DNA of 64,000 bases from JBFGCT01 sp963825565 (GTDB taxonomy: Bacteria > Actinomycetota > Acidimicrobiia > Acidimicrobiales > Ilumatobacteraceae). Numbering within the stretch: the first letter of the stretch is position 1; every line of letters begins with the position of its first letter. Shown piece by piece: positions 7,577 through 18,652 of this stretch. The stretch lies in assembly GCA_963825565.1 (NCBI GenBank), contig CAWGTW010000012.1:62001-126000 (forward strand), read 5' to 3'. The notes under the pieces were generated by a model that did no database searches, was not told where the DNA came from, and saw only the letters and a list, made by a program, of their open reading frames with translations. A program made the position numbers and the translations under genes.

Positions 7577-8572
7577 TCAGCCATCTTCGATTCGCTGACC
7601 GAGCTGGGCGCTGACGATCTCGACGGTCGCCAGCGCCTGCGGATAGTTCATGCGGGTCGGGCCGAGCACGCCGACCGAGCCGAGGTGCTCGCCGTCGACG
7701 ACCACCGGCGCGACGACGACCGAGCACGCCGACAGCGGCTCGACGCCGTGCTCGACACCGATCGCCACGGACATCCCCCGGTTGACGATGTCGCTGACCA
7801 GCGAGACGACGACGAAGTGCTGTTCGAGGGTCTGCAGGACGGAGCGGACGATCTCGACCGCATCGAACGCGTTGGCGACCTCGGCTGCGCCGCCCGTGTA
7901 CACGTGGTCGTCGGTCGTCAACGTTGCGAGCGCGTCGATCACCGCATCGCACAGGCGGTCGACCGCGGCGTCGCCGGTCGGGGTGGGAACCACGCCACTA
8001 CCCAGCAGGCGGCCGTCGAGGGTGGCGGACAGATGAGCGCCGGCCGCGGCGAGGCGGAGCTCGTCGTCACCGTCGGCCAACTCGAGCGTGACATGCTCGA
8101 CCGAACCGTTGGAGAACACGACCACCACGGTGGCGAGCGAGCGCGACAGTGCAACGAGCTGCACCCGGCGGACGGCGACCGCCTCGGCCCGTGGACCGAC
8201 GACCACCGACGCGTTGTGCGTGACCTCGGCGAGGAGGTTCGACGTCTGGTGGAGCAACTCTTCGAGCCGGCCGTGGGCGGCGGCGAAGAAGTCACCCACC
8301 TGGCGGGCAGCGAGATCGTCGAGCCGACCGGGACGGGCGAGGTGATCGACGAAGTACCGGTAGCCCTTGTCGGTCGGGATCCGGCCGGCGGACGTGTGCG
8401 GCTGAACGAGGTAGCCGTCCTGCTCGAGCTGGGCCATCTCGTTGCGGACGGTCGCCGACGACACCCCGATCGCCGGCGAAGCGGCGACGTGGCTCGATCC
8501 GACCGGCTGCGCGGTCGCGATGTACTCCTGCACCACAGCGGCGAGGACGGCGGTCTTGCGGTCGTCGAGCAT
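7577..8572 (-). CDS. hrcA: Heat-inducible transcriptional repressor HrcA
   Basis: Repressor of class I heat-shock genes, 331 residues. The N-terminal winged helix contains VQEYIATAQPVGSSHVAAS and ATVRNEMAQLEQDGYLVQPH, with the family signature TSAGRIPTDKGYRYFVD. The C-terminal part has the GAF-like dimerisation fold ending in SVGVLGPTRMNYPQALATVE, which is typical of HrcA. It begins immediately beside a CIRCE-like operator and so is likely autoregulated. dnaJ follows after 37 bases and rsmE after that. Confidence 0.95.
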   Translation of the reverse strand: MLDDRKTAVLAAVVQEYIATAQPVGSSHVAASPAIGVSSATVRNEMAQLEQDGYLVQPHTSAGRIPTDKGYRYFVDHLARPGRLDDLAARQVGDFFAAAHGRLEELLHQTSNLLAEVTHNASVVVGPRAEAVAVRRVQLVALSRSLATVVVVFSNGSVEHVTLELADGDDELRLAAAGAHLSATLDGRLLGSGVVPTPTGDAAVDRLCDAVIDALATLTTDDHVYTGGAAEVANAFDAVEIVRSVLQTLEQHFVVVSLVSDIVNRGMSVAIGVEHGVEPLSACSVVVAPVVVDGEHLGSVGVLGPTRMNYPQALATVEIVSAQLGQRIEDG

Positions 8573-8599
8573 CTGGCACTCGATCCTACCGAGCGCCAG
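8573..8599. promoter_or_regulatory. CIRCE-like HrcA operator
   Basis: CTGGCACTC, nine bases, then GAGCGCCAG. The arms are complementary except at one position, and the spacer length is exactly that of CIRCE (TTAGCACTC-N9-GAGTGCTAA). The core GCACTC of the consensus is kept in the plus-strand left arm. The element ends directly at the hrcA start codon and would cover its ribosome binding site, which fits autorepression. Confidence 0.65.
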
Positions 8600-8623
8600 C
8601 GGTACGGGACCCGACCGGCAAGC

Positions 8624-9943
8624 TCAGCGCTTGATCGTCGCCAGGCGCCGGAGCGCCTCGCGGCGCTCCTCGGCGTGGTCGAGCATCGGTTCGACCGGGT
8701 CGCGGACCCACCGTCCGACGTACTCACCCGCCGGGTCGTAGCGCTCCTGCTGCGTCGTCGGGTTGAACACCCGGAAGTACGGCGCGGCGTCCGATCCGGT
8801 ACCGGCGGCCCACTGCCATCCGTGGTTGTTCGAGGCAACGTCGCCGTCGACCAGCTGCTGCAGGAACCAGCGCGCGCCCCACTGCCACGGGAGGTGCAGG
8901 TCCTTGACGAGGAAGCTGGCGGTGATCATCCGAACCCGGTTGTGCATCCATCCCGTCTCTGCCAGCTGCCGCATCCCCGCATCGACGATCCCGAACCCGG
9001 TCGTGCCCGCCGTCCAGCGCTCGAAGCGTCGGCGGGCGTCGGCGTCGGTGTCGACCGGCATCGCGTCCATCCGGCGATCGAGGTTCTCCCAGGCGGTGCG
9101 CGGCTGCTCACCGAGCAGGTCGGCGTAGAATTCGCGCCAGGCGAGCTCGGAGGAGAACACGGTGTGGGCGCTCGGTCCCGCGCCGGCGGCATCGAGCCCG
9201 GCGAGCAGCTGCCGCGGGTGGATCGTCCCGAACTTGAGCGCCGCCGAGAGCCGGCTCGTTCCGTCGACCGCCGGCAGATCGCGCTGCTCGTCGTACTCGT
9301 CGAGGCCGCTGGCGACGAACTCGTCCCAGGTCGCCCGGGCACCCGACTCCCCCGCCGCCGGCAGTTCACCGGGCGAGTCGGGCCGAGGCCCGAGCGGCTC
9401 TGACCCGAGCGGCGCCGCGCGCCAGCCGACCTCGCCGTCGCGCGGACGGTCGAGCGGGAGGCCCCAGCCGACCGATCGCCACACCTTGGAGAACGGGGTG
9501 AACACGGCGTAGGGCGTGCCGTCGGCCTTGCGCACGCCGCCTGGATCGACCGCGTAGGGCGAGCCGATGCCTCGCAGGTGGCGACCGGCCTCCCGCAGGC
9601 GGCCGGCGACGGTGGCGTCACGCCGTCGTCCGTAGGGTCCGTAGTCCCGGCTGACGTAGACCGCGCCCGCCCCGGTCTCCTCGGCCAGCGCCGGGATCAC
9701 GGTCGCCGGATCGCCCGAGCGGATCACCAGCCCGGTCTCGGACTGGCCGCGGATCGATTCGTCGAGCGCGACCAGGCAGTCGTGGAGGAACGCCCGACGG
9801 GGGGCACCGGCGTACTCGAACGCCGGGTCGACCACGAACACGGGAACCACGTCGCGGTGGTCAGCCGCTGCGCTGAGCAGGGCGGGATGGTCGGTGAGGC
9901 GCAGGTCGCGCCGGAACCAGACGATCGCACGATCCGAGGTCAT
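8624..9943 (-). CDS. phr: Deoxyribodipyrimidine photo-lyase
   Basis: FAD-dependent class I CPD photolyase, 439 residues, that splits UV-induced pyrimidine dimers with blue light. The N-terminal antenna domain has WFRRDLRLTDHPAL. The C-terminal FAD domain has SRLSAALKFGTIHPRQLL, ELAWREFYADLL, TGFGIVDAGMRQL, GWMHNRVRMI and NNHGWQWAAGTGSDAAPYF, which hold the flavin and Trp electron-transfer path. The length is close to the usual 440-480. It stands alone between hrcA and a divergent lipoprotein gene, and interrupts the conserved hrcA neighbourhood. An 8-HDF or MTHF antenna cannot be decided by eye. Confidence 0.93.
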   Translation of the reverse strand: MTSDRAIVWFRRDLRLTDHPALLSAAADHRDVVPVFVVDPAFEYAGAPRRAFLHDCLVALDESIRGQSETGLVIRSGDPATVIPALAEETGAGAVYVSRDYGPYGRRRDATVAGRLREAGRHLRGIGSPYAVDPGGVRKADGTPYAVFTPFSKVWRSVGWGLPLDRPRDGEVGWRAAPLGSEPLGPRPDSPGELPAAGESGARATWDEFVASGLDEYDEQRDLPAVDGTSRLSAALKFGTIHPRQLLAGLDAAGAGPSAHTVFSSELAWREFYADLLGEQPRTAWENLDRRMDAMPVDTDADARRRFERWTAGTTGFGIVDAGMRQLAETGWMHNRVRMITASFLVKDLHLPWQWGARWFLQQLVDGDVASNNHGWQWAAGTGSDAAPYFRVFNPTTQQERYDPAGEYVGRWVRDPVEPMLDHAEERREALRRLATIKR

Positions 9944-10065
9944 CGCCCCGTTGTACCCGGTGGTGCCACCCGATGCGTTGCCGGCCCGGCGCGGGCCGAG
10001 CGCCGTGAGCCGCTTCCGGCACCTGCGCGACGGTGCTGGTGCAGGGTGGCCGACCAGCTGGCAGT

Positions 10066-10733
10066 ATGTCGGCGATGAACGTCTCGCTGAACCGCGCCAT
10101 CGTCGCGGCGGTCTCGATCGCGCTCGTCGGCGCTGCGGCGGCCTGCTCCAGCGACGCTTCGGAGTCGGACACCGCCGAGCTCGTCGTCGGCTCCGGCCCG
10201 CCGAGCGAGCAGTTCCTGCGCCCGGAGGACGTCATGCTGTTCCCCGGGTTCGAGGGAGCGGAGGCGGTCGACCTCGGTACCGCCCCCAGCTTCGAGAACC
10301 CCGACCCCGCGGCCCCTGCGGCGGGTCGGTGATCGTGCCGACGTTCGACGATGCGACCGGGCGGGTCCTGACCGGCACCTCGATCGGGCTGACCCAGCTG
10401 ATCGCCCCCGCCGCGGCCAAGTACACCGCCTACATCTCCGACCTCGCCGCCGACCTCACCACCGACTGCGGTCCGTACAACTCCTTGACCAACACCGGCG
10501 CGACGCAGACGGTCAGCGAGATCACCGGCTTCGAGGCGACCGGTGACGAGGTGCAAGGGGTGGCGTGGACGAGCCTCGTCGAGGTCGGCGATCAGGCGAT
10601 CTACGCCGGCGCAATCGCGCTCGAGGCGGCTGGATCGGTCACGCTGATCCGGGTGCAGTCGGCGACACCGATCCCCGTCGAAGGGATGGATTCCCTCGTG
10701 CAGCTCGCCACCCTCCGCCTCCTGGAGCCGTAG
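10066..10733 (+). CDS. Secreted lipoprotein, PknH-like sensor type (frameshifted near 10312-10316)
   Basis: Predicted lipoprotein. The first part (10066-10332) has a signal peptide ending at a lipobox-like cysteine (VGAAAAC) and a Ser/Asp linker. It then enters a short globular region (FLRPEDVMLFPGFEGAEAVD) and runs out of frame at DPAA. The remaining part continues in another frame from GGSVIVPTFDDATGRVLTG to LATLRLLEP, with the stop at 10731-10733. One missing C in the run GGCCCCTGCGG would join them and yield a natural P-C-G-G junction of roughly 222 residues. The layout (lipobox, linker, compact Cys-containing domain) resembles PknH-like extracellular sensor domains. That match is tentative. 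Confidence 0.65.
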
Positions 10734-10753
10734 GGCGGCGGGCGCACGCCGCT

Positions 10754-11644
10754 TCAGCGTCCGACGTCGCCGCAGGTCGACTCCCCGGAGACGACCACGA
10801 ACTGCCGGGATCGGGTGACGTCGAGCACACCCTCGACGTCGACGCCGATCTCCGCGCCGTGCCTGCCGCCGCCGACGACGTCGCAGGTGTAGGGGTTGAC
10901 GACCACCCAGTCGTCGTCGTTCGGGGCGATGGCGAGCCCGGTCAACGAGGTGGTGCCCGCCGACTGCTCGCCGACCCCACCGCTGGCGAGCCACCTCAGC
11001 TCGAGGTCGTATCCCGGCCAGGGCTCGATCACCGATCTGGCCGCGGTCGCGGTCAAGGTGGCATCGAACGAGTCACCCGGGTTCAGGTCGGCGATCGCTG
11101 CGGGCTCGAGCGTGAACGTGACCCCACCGTCGACGAGCACCAGGGTGCCGAATCGATCGATCCTGGCCAAGTGCACGAGTTCGCCGTCGATCGACTCGGT
11201 CCGTTGCTCGATCGCCCGTCGTGTGACCCCGTCGGACTCGACGCCGGCGACCAGCAGCGGGACATCCCCCGCCCGACCGGCGAGGTCGTCGGGGAGGCGG
11301 AACGCGACGGCCAGCGGTTCGGCGAACCTGATGCCGGTCGGCCGAAGTCGATAGGCCGCCCCGATCGGCGTCAATCCGTCGAGACCGGGGACGTCCGCCG
11401 GGTCGACGACGTCGATGCCCAGGTCGGTGCCTTCTGCGACCGTGCCCGCCGGCACCTCGAGCCTGACCACTCCGTCGGCGCTCTCGAGGATCACCGACTC
11501 GGCCATCGGCTCGACGGCCGGGTCGGCTCCGGTGCCGGCGGTCGCGACCTCACCGGACGGGACCGACCCCTGTGAACCCCCGTCGCAGCCCGCGACCACC
11601 GCCAGGGCCACGATGATCAACCAGGCTGTGCGATGTGGGGTCAT
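10754..11644 (-). CDS. Lipoprotein with ZU5-like domain
   Basis: Exported lipoprotein of 296 residues. The signal peptide LIIVALAVVAGC carries a clear lipobox. About residues 45-125 read as a ZU5-like beta-domain: the sequence begins with ESADGVVRLEVPAGTVAEGT and continues to YRLRPTGIRFAEPLAVAFRLP, as in ZU5 modules of bacterial surface proteins. A later beta-rich part with one cysteine pair ends at STCGDVGR. The ATG at 11644 is chosen because the upstream in-frame extension is arginine-rich and has no signal peptide. It converges with the frameshifted lipoprotein gene. Ligand and role are unknown. Confidence 0.7.
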   Translation of the reverse strand: MTPHRTAWLIIVALAVVAGCDGGSQGSVPSGEVATAGTGADPAVEPMAESVILESADGVVRLEVPAGTVAEGTDLGIDVVDPADVPGLDGLTPIGAAYRLRPTGIRFAEPLAVAFRLPDDLAGRAGDVPLLVAGVESDGVTRRAIEQRTESIDGELVHLARIDRFGTLVLVDGGVTFTLEPAAIADLNPGDSFDATLTATAARSVIEPWPGYDLELRWLASGGVGEQSAGTTSLTGLAIAPNDDDWVVVNPYTCDVVGGGRHGAEIGVDVEGVLDVTRSRQFVVVSGESTCGDVGR

Positions 11645-11735
11645 GCGGTCTCCGCGCCGAGGATCAGAAACGCCGAACGTACTACGGCGACGCTCTGACC
11701 ATCGTTCGCTCGGCCGCATCCTGCGGCCCGCTCGG

Positions 11736-12983
11736 TCAGCCCTGACCGGTCGTCGCAGCCGGCTCCGGTATCGGGAGGTGGCGATCGACCGAGAGCGGTC
11801 GCCGAGCGAGGTAGATCGCCGCCCCGGCCGCGCAGGCGATGCAGGCGATGCCGCCGTAGGCGAGCGACCAGAACGCGCTGACATTGTCGGCGATCCATCC
11901 GGTGATCGGCCCCCCGATCGGCGTCGAACCGAGGAACGCGACCGCCTGCAGGGCCATCAGGCGACTGCGCATGTCCGACGGCGACTCCTGCTGGGTGAGC
12001 GCGTTGGCCGCAGTGATGAAGCCGGCACCTCCGAGCCCGAGCGGGATCGACCAGAGGAAGGCCAGACCGATCGCCGGCGCCCACGCGAGCCCGATGCATC
12101 CCACGCCGAGCACCGCCACGTTGACGACGAACCACCGCATCGAGACGCGGCGCAGCCGCGCGGTCAGCAACGCTCCGGCCAGCGAGCCGATCGAGGTCAC
12201 CGCCAGGACGTACCCGAACGCCTCGTCGCCGCCCCAGTTCTGCTCGGCGAGCTTGGGCAGCGACACGGTGTAGTTGAAGGCGAACGTGGAAACGATGACC
12301 AGCACGACGTGGATCACGACCATGTCGCGCCGGCCGCCGATGAAGCGCAGCGCGTCGCGCACCGGTTGGCCGCCCTTGGCCCGCCTCGGCATCCGGAACA
12401 TCTCCTCGGGACGGATCGCGAGCAGGCTGAAGATGATCGCGGCGAACGTCACCCCGTTGATGACGAAGCACCACCCGGTGCCGATCGTCGCGACCAGCAC
12501 GGCGGCCAGCGCCGGGCCGAAGACACGCGATCCGGTCATCACCGCCGTGTTGAGCGACGTCGCGTTCGGAATGTCCTCCGGCTCGACCAGCTCGGTGACC
12601 AGCGCCCGTCGGGCCGGGTTGTCCATCGCGTTGACGACGCCGAGGACGAGCGACAGCACGTACACGATCGGCAGGTTGAGCCAACCGCCGAGGTCGAGGG
12701 CGCCGAGCAGGAGCGCCTGCGCGGCCAGCCCGCTCTGGGTCACGATCGCCAGCCGGCGCCGGTCGTGCCCGTCGGCGAACGCGCCTGCCCACGCGCCGAG
12801 GAGGAGCATCGGCAGGAACTGGCAGGCGACGGCGATGCCGACCGCCGTCGCCTCTCCGGTCAAGCGGAACACGAGCAGCGACATCGCGGTCAGCTGGAGC
12901 CACGTGCCGACGTTGGAGATCGCCAGCCCCCCGAAGAACAGCCGCGCATTCCGGTAGCGCAGCGAGCGGAAGGTGGTCGACAT
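11736..12983 (-). CDS. MFS transporter, EntS/MFS_3-type
   Basis: Major facilitator of 415 residues with 12 predicted membrane helices. The N-terminal segment SLRYRNARLFFGGLAISNVG, the loop GAWAGAFADGHDRRRLAI (motif A) and VLGVVNAMDNPARRALVTELV are typical of the enterobactin exporter/MFS_3 group. It is therefore probably a drug or siderophore exporter driven by protons. The substrate is not known. The start at 12983 follows a TTG-ATG pair; the long upstream frame is not protein-like. It lies 91 bases upstream of the ZU5-like lipoprotein gene on the same strand, so co-transcription is possible. Confidence 0.85.
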   Translation of the reverse strand: MSTTFRSLRYRNARLFFGGLAISNVGTWLQLTAMSLLVFRLTGEATAVGIAVACQFLPMLLLGAWAGAFADGHDRRRLAIVTQSGLAAQALLLGALDLGGWLNLPIVYVLSLVLGVVNAMDNPARRALVTELVEPEDIPNATSLNTAVMTGSRVFGPALAAVLVATIGTGWCFVINGVTFAAIIFSLLAIRPEEMFRMPRRAKGGQPVRDALRFIGGRRDMVVIHVVLVIVSTFAFNYTVSLPKLAEQNWGGDEAFGYVLAVTSIGSLAGALLTARLRRVSMRWFVVNVAVLGVGCIGLAWAPAIGLAFLWSIPLGLGGAGFITAANALTQQESPSDMRSRLMALQAVAFLGSTPIGGPITGWIADNVSAFWSLAYGGIACIACAAGAAIYLARRPLSVDRHLPIPEPAATTGQG

Positions 12984-13118
12984 CAACCAGCATCGATAGC
13001 AGTTGGCCGGCGAACATCGGTCGCTGGAGGCCAAAGACCCTGCGCCGGCGCGGTCGTGATATGAGATCCTGCGATGGCGTCGTACTCCACCGCGCATCGC
13101 ACCGAAGGAGACACTCCG

Positions 13119-13511
13119 ATGTTTCGAAGCCCGATCGTCATCCTGGCTGCCGTCTGCACGTTGACCCTGGCGGCGTGTGGGGACGACGGCGGCGGGGGCA
13201 GCGCCGACGAGTTCTGCTCGAATCTCGCCGCATCCCAGTCGATCGACGTCGAAGGAGCTGACGATCCGACTGCGGCGATCGCAGCGCTGCGGGACCTCCA
13301 GGGTTCCGCGCCCGACGCGATCAAGGACGATCTGCGACTGATCATCGACGCCTTGGCGGCGCTGACCGACCTCGACTTCACGAACACCAGCGAGGAGGAC
13401 ATCGCCGCGCTCGAAGAGCAGTTCGCCGACCTCGAAGACGCGAGCGCGCGCCTCGAGACGTGGGCGCAGGAGAACTGCACGGAGTTGCCCGCCGACTTCT
13501 TCCAGTCCTGA
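13119..13511 (+). CDS. Small secreted lipoprotein
   Basis: Unrecognised lipoprotein of 130 residues. The start at 13119 has AAGGAG nine bases upstream, while the longer frame from 13074 lacks this. The signal peptide ends at TLTLAAC, followed by a GDDGGGGS linker. The mature part is acidic and mostly helical (IAALRDLQG, LRLIIDALAAL, EEDIAALEEQFADLEDASAR) with two cysteines (FCSNL and ENCTEL) that could form a disulfide. Such small helical lipoproteins are common in Acidimicrobiia. The function is unknown. Confidence 0.75.
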   Translation: MFRSPIVILAAVCTLTLAACGDDGGGGSADEFCSNLAASQSIDVEGADDPTAAIAALRDLQGSAPDAIKDDLRLIIDALAALTDLDFTNTSEEDIAALEEQFADLEDASARLETWAQENCTELPADFFQS

Positions 13512-13545
13512 CGGGGCACTCGGCGCCGACCGACGCCAGGCCGAC

Positions 13546-15330
<1,785 letters not shown>

Positions 15331-15456
15331 GACCCGCCCAACGCTACCGGCGACCGTTGGGACGGCTGCGGGGCCCCGATAGGGTTTCACGGCCGTTCGG
15401 CGCAGGAACCGCCTGCCGCCCGGACGAACCGATCGACGAAGGATGCACAGGGGCCC

Positions 15457-15717
15457 ATGGCCAACATCAAGAGCCAGAAGAAGCGCAACAAGACCAACGC
15501 CAAGGCCCACGAGCGGAACAAGGCGGTCAAGGCCGAACTGAAGACGCGCGTCAAGCGCGTCGATGCTGCGATCGGCACCGACGACGTCGACGACGCGCTG
15601 CGCGCCGCGGTGAAGCGCATCGACATGGCGGCGTCGAAGGGCATCATCCACAAGAACGCCGCCGCCCGCAAGAAGAGCCGGCTGATGCGCCGCGCCAACG
15701 CCGCCAACACCGGCTGA
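15457..15717 (+). CDS. rpsT: 30S ribosomal protein S20
   Basis: Primary 16S rRNA-binding protein of the 30S subunit, 86 residues, highly basic and helical. It has the family pattern ANIKSQKKRNKTNAKAHERN at the start and KGIIHKNAAARKKSRLMRR near the end. It is embedded in a much longer spurious plus-strand frame. A GAAGGA sequence lies upstream of the ATG. It is divergent from lepA and convergent with holA, the standard neighbourhood. Confidence 0.97.
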   Translation: MANIKSQKKRNKTNAKAHERNKAVKAELKTRVKRVDAAIGTDDVDDALRAAVKRIDMAASKGIIHKNAAARKKSRLMRRANAANTG

Positions 15718-15782
15718 CTCCCCTCCCCGTTCCGTCGCGCCGAGGCTGCGCGAGACGCACCGTCGGCACGATGCCGAGGGGG

Positions 15783-16742
15783 TTATCGGCGGAGTTTGGA
15801 GAGGCGGGCGACGAGGACCTCGACGACGAGATCGGCGGGGAGATCCTTCGCGCCGCGCAGGTCGAGGTCGGCCTGGGCGAGCAGCTCGATCGCCCGCTTG
15901 ACCGACGCCCCACCCAGCCGCCGGTAGTTCTGCAGCGCCTTCTTCGCCGGGTAGGCGGACTTGATCCCGGTGATCGCCATCGCCTCCTGCTCGCTGCCCA
16001 CGTCGAGGCCGTCCAGCTTGGCGAGGTTGCCGTAGTGCGTGTGCAGGATCGACATGATCTGCAGCGGGTGGCGCTCCCCGGCGTGGATCATCCGCCCGAG
16101 CATCGTCAGCGCCGTCGTCGTGTCACCTGCGTCGATCGCATCGGTGAAGTCCCACGGCGGCACACCGCCGGCCTCCCCGACGAACGGCTCGATGTCGCCG
16201 AACGACAGCGTGCGCCCGTCGCCGTAGGTGGCCAGCAATGTCGCCAGGATCGCGTCGAGCCGGCCGGCGTCCTCGCCGAGCCATCGGCCGAGCTGGGCGG
16301 CGGCGGCGCCGTCGAGGCGCACCCCTGCGGCAGCGGCCCGCTCGGACAGCCAGCCCTGACGATCCTTGGCGCGCGTCGGCGGCGTGGTGTTCACCACCGT
16401 ACCGACCGCCTTGACCGCATCGGTGAGCTTCTTGGCCAGCCGGCCACCACCACCCCCGAGCACGACATCGGACGACTCGAGCGGATCGGAGAGATAGGCG
16501 AGCAGCGGCGTCAGCTCGTCGGCACCGAACCGGCCGATCTCGCGGGCGACCACGACCCGCTTGTCGGTCAGGAACGGAGGGGTCTGGGCGGCGTCGACGA
16601 CGACCCGCAGCTCGTACTCCTCACCTTCGAAATCGTCGACCATGATCGACCGGTCGCCGTCGCCGACCAGTTCGTCGACCAGATCGTGCAGCGCCGTGCG
16701 CAGGATCGACTCGTCGTCACCGGTGAGCAGATACGTCGCCAA
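15783..16742 (-). CDS. holA: DNA polymerase III delta subunit
   Basis: Clamp-loader subunit that opens the beta sliding clamp, about 319 residues from the start chosen here. It shows LATYLLTGDDESILRTALHD at the N-terminus, the VVVAREIGRFGADELTPLLAYL region, and a C-terminal collar domain (ASVKRAIELLAQADLDLRG). The open frame reaches 16853 but would overlap comEC by 137 bases with low-complexity residues. A TTG at 16742 gives the normal family N-terminus and only a short overlap. The exact start is uncertain. Confidence 0.9.
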   Translation of the reverse strand: MATYLLTGDDESILRTALHDLVDELVGDGDRSIMVDDFEGEEYELRVVVDAAQTPPFLTDKRVVVAREIGRFGADELTPLLAYLSDPLESSDVVLGGGGGRLAKKLTDAVKAVGTVVNTTPPTRAKDRQGWLSERAAAAGVRLDGAAAAQLGRWLGEDAGRLDAILATLLATYGDGRTLSFGDIEPFVGEAGGVPPWDFTDAIDAGDTTTALTMLGRMIHAGERHPLQIMSILHTHYGNLAKLDGLDVGSEQEAMAITGIKSAYPAKKALQNYRRLGGASVKRAIELLAQADLDLRGAKDLPADLVVEVLVARLSKLRR

Positions 16743-18168
16743 GGGCTCGATTCTTATCGCGTCGAGCCGATCGCGCGACAACCGCGACGAGGACGATGCC
16801 GACCACCCCCCATCCGGCCCACTGCCACGGCGGGTCCGGTTCGAGCCGTTCACCGAGCAGCGCGATCGTGTCGACCCAGCGGGTGCCGACGCGCGCCGGC
16901 AGCATCAGCACCGGAGCGAGCGACGGCACCCAACCGGCGACCAGCCCGGCCGGCAGCCCGTACAGCATCACGAAACCGGCGACCGGCACCGCGAGCATGT
17001 TGGCCGGGATGCTGACCAGCGGCAGGCGCCCGAACACGAGCAGGCTGGGCACGACGACGCCGACCTGCGCTCCGAGGGTCACCCCGAACGGGACGGCGAG
17101 CGGCCCGAGGACCGAGCACCGCGCCGCCAGCCACGGCCCGGCGACGATCACCCCGGCGGTCGCCCCGACCGACAGCCAGAACCCGACCGACCACACGAGC
17201 AGCGGGTCGACGAGCACGAGCACCGCCACCGCCACCGCCAGGAGCCGGGCCGGCGCCCGCTCCCGGCCGGTGGCGAACGCGGTCGCCGCCAGCACGGCCA
17301 TCGTCCCCGCCCGCAGGATCGACGGCTCGAAGCGCGTCAGCATCACGAACCAGCCGATCAGCGCGACGGTGGCCATCCACCTCGGCAGGGGTCGCAGCCG
17401 CCGCAGCAGCGGGCCGGCGGCGGCGAGCACGAACGCCACGTTCTGCCCCGACACGGCGGTGAGATGGCTCAACCCGCTCGCCCGGAACCGGTCGACCATC
17501 GCGCGCGACTGGTCGCGATCGTCACCGACGACCAACCCGCGGAACAGCGGGCCGTCGCCGCCGGGCAGCGACGAGGACGCCCGTTCGATCGCGGCGCGCA
17601 CCCGATTCGACGCGCGCGCCAGCGGCCCACCGGCGTCGACGTCGCTCGCCCACGCCAGCTCGAGCTCGCCGACGACGTGCTGCCATGCGACGCGGTGCGC
17701 CCGCTCCGGCGACAACCCCCGCCGCTCACCGCTGACCAGCACGAGCTGGCCGCCGCGCCACTCGCGCACCCGCAGCTGCCGGACACGGCCACGCGACCAG
17801 ACCTCGAAGCGCTCGCCCTCGACCTCGACGATCAGCCGCGTGCTCGACGGGTACGGCTGCGGGTCGTCGACGATGCGCACCCACCCGATGTACGGTCCGA
17901 GCGCATCGGGCGCCAACCCCGCCCAGGCGTGGTCCGACCGGATCGCGGCCACCAGCGCGAGGGCGATCGCCAGAACGGTCAGGCGCACCGTGCGGAACGG
18001 CAGCGTGGCGGCGATCGCGAGTCCGGCGGCGACGCCTGCGTCGCCCGACCACGCGCCGGCGGCGACGGCGATCGACAGCCCGGCGACGGCGAGATCGGGA
18101 ACCGGCAGCCCATGACGTGCCCGGTACCGATCCACGCCGTACGCTGTGGATTCCGTGACGTCGTTCAC
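16717..18168 (-). CDS. comEC: ComEC/Rec2-type DNA uptake channel, lacks beta-lactamase-fold domain
   Basis: Polytopic membrane protein for transport of single-stranded DNA in natural transformation, about 483 residues. The central competence domain contains HLTAVSGQNVAFVLAAAGP and RAGTMAVLAATAF, followed by helices ending in DTIALLG. An N-terminal OB-like segment (VRIVDDPQPYPSS to GQLVLVSG) is present. The C-terminal metallo-beta-lactamase-like domain found in longer ComEC proteins is missing, as in many actinobacterial versions. The start is placed at the GTG at 18168 after GGAG. This overlaps the divergent membrane protein start by 23 bases, and a later GTG at 18135 is possible. It is followed by holA. 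Confidence 0.88.
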   Translation of the reverse strand: MNDVTESTAYGVDRYRARHGLPVPDLAVAGLSIAVAAGAWSGDAGVAAGLAIAATLPFRTVRLTVLAIALALVAAIRSDHAWAGLAPDALGPYIGWVRIVDDPQPYPSSTRLIVEVEGERFEVWSRGRVRQLRVREWRGGQLVLVSGERRGLSPERAHRVAWQHVVGELELAWASDVDAGGPLARASNRVRAAIERASSSLPGGDGPLFRGLVVGDDRDQSRAMVDRFRASGLSHLTAVSGQNVAFVLAAAGPLLRRLRPLPRWMATVALIGWFVMLTRFEPSILRAGTMAVLAATAFATGRERAPARLLAVAVAVLVLVDPLLVWSVGFWLSVGATAGVIVAGPWLAARCSVLGPLAVPFGVTLGAQVGVVVPSLLVFGRLPLVSIPANMLAVPVAGFVMLYGLPAGLVAGWVPSLAPVLMLPARVGTRWVDTIALLGERLEPDPPWQWAGWGVVGIVLVAVVARSARRDKNRALGDVSAHR

Positions 18169-18622
18169 CCCCGCTCCCCCGGAGCGCGCGCCTCGCCCGC
18201 CGATCGCTCGCCCGCTGACCGAAGGTCCGAGGTGGTACCGCGCCCGGATTCGCGGGTGGGGACCGTTCCTGGCGCTGGTCCCGCCGGGCATCGCCGGCAC
18301 GATCGCGTACTTGTCATTGCGCTACTCCGACACCGCGTGGAGCGGCGCGGTCGGGCTGCTCGGTGCGATGCTCGCGGCACCGGGGCTCCTGGTCGTCGGT
18401 GCACCGTTCGGCAATCGCGATCTGTACCTCCTGGCGATGCTCGCGTCGGGCCTGATGTGGATGCTGATCGGCTGGGTCGCAGCCCGCCGGGCGACGCGCA
18501 ATCCGTTCGCCACGTGGGGATCGTTCTGGCAGCACTTCGGGTGGATGCTCGTCGGGATCTGGGCCGGCGTGTTCGTCGCGCTGGCCATCGCCACGTACTC
18601 GCTCGGCGACTCGCTGCTCTGA
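18146..18622 (+). CDS. Small membrane protein between comEA and comEC
   Basis: Unrecognised integral membrane protein of 158 residues, with a Pro-rich N-terminal tail and four hydrophobic stretches: FLALVPPGIAGTIAYLSL, VGLLGAMLAAPGLLVVGAPF, LLAMLASGLMWMLIGWVAAR, and FGWMLVGIWAGVFVALAIA. It is transcribed against comEC and comEA and splits the usual comEA-comEC pair. The GTG start at 18146 lacks a strong binding site; a GTG at 18155 is an alternative. A role in DNA uptake is possible only by position. Confidence 0.7.
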   Translation: MDSVTSFTPAPPERAPRPPIARPLTEGPRWYRARIRGWGPFLALVPPGIAGTIAYLSLRYSDTAWSGAVGLLGAMLAAPGLLVVGAPFGNRDLYLLAMLASGLMWMLIGWVAARRATRNPFATWGSFWQHFGWMLVGIWAGVFVALAIATYSLGDSLL

Positions 18623-18652
18623 TCGGCGCGGCGCCGCAGCGCTCGGTCGTGA

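Noticed and set aside
11641..13017. 458-codon minus-strand frame over the MFS gene
   Set aside because: It is a shifted shadow, rich in Arg and Ala, without membrane segments. The MFS frame has proper helices and motifs.
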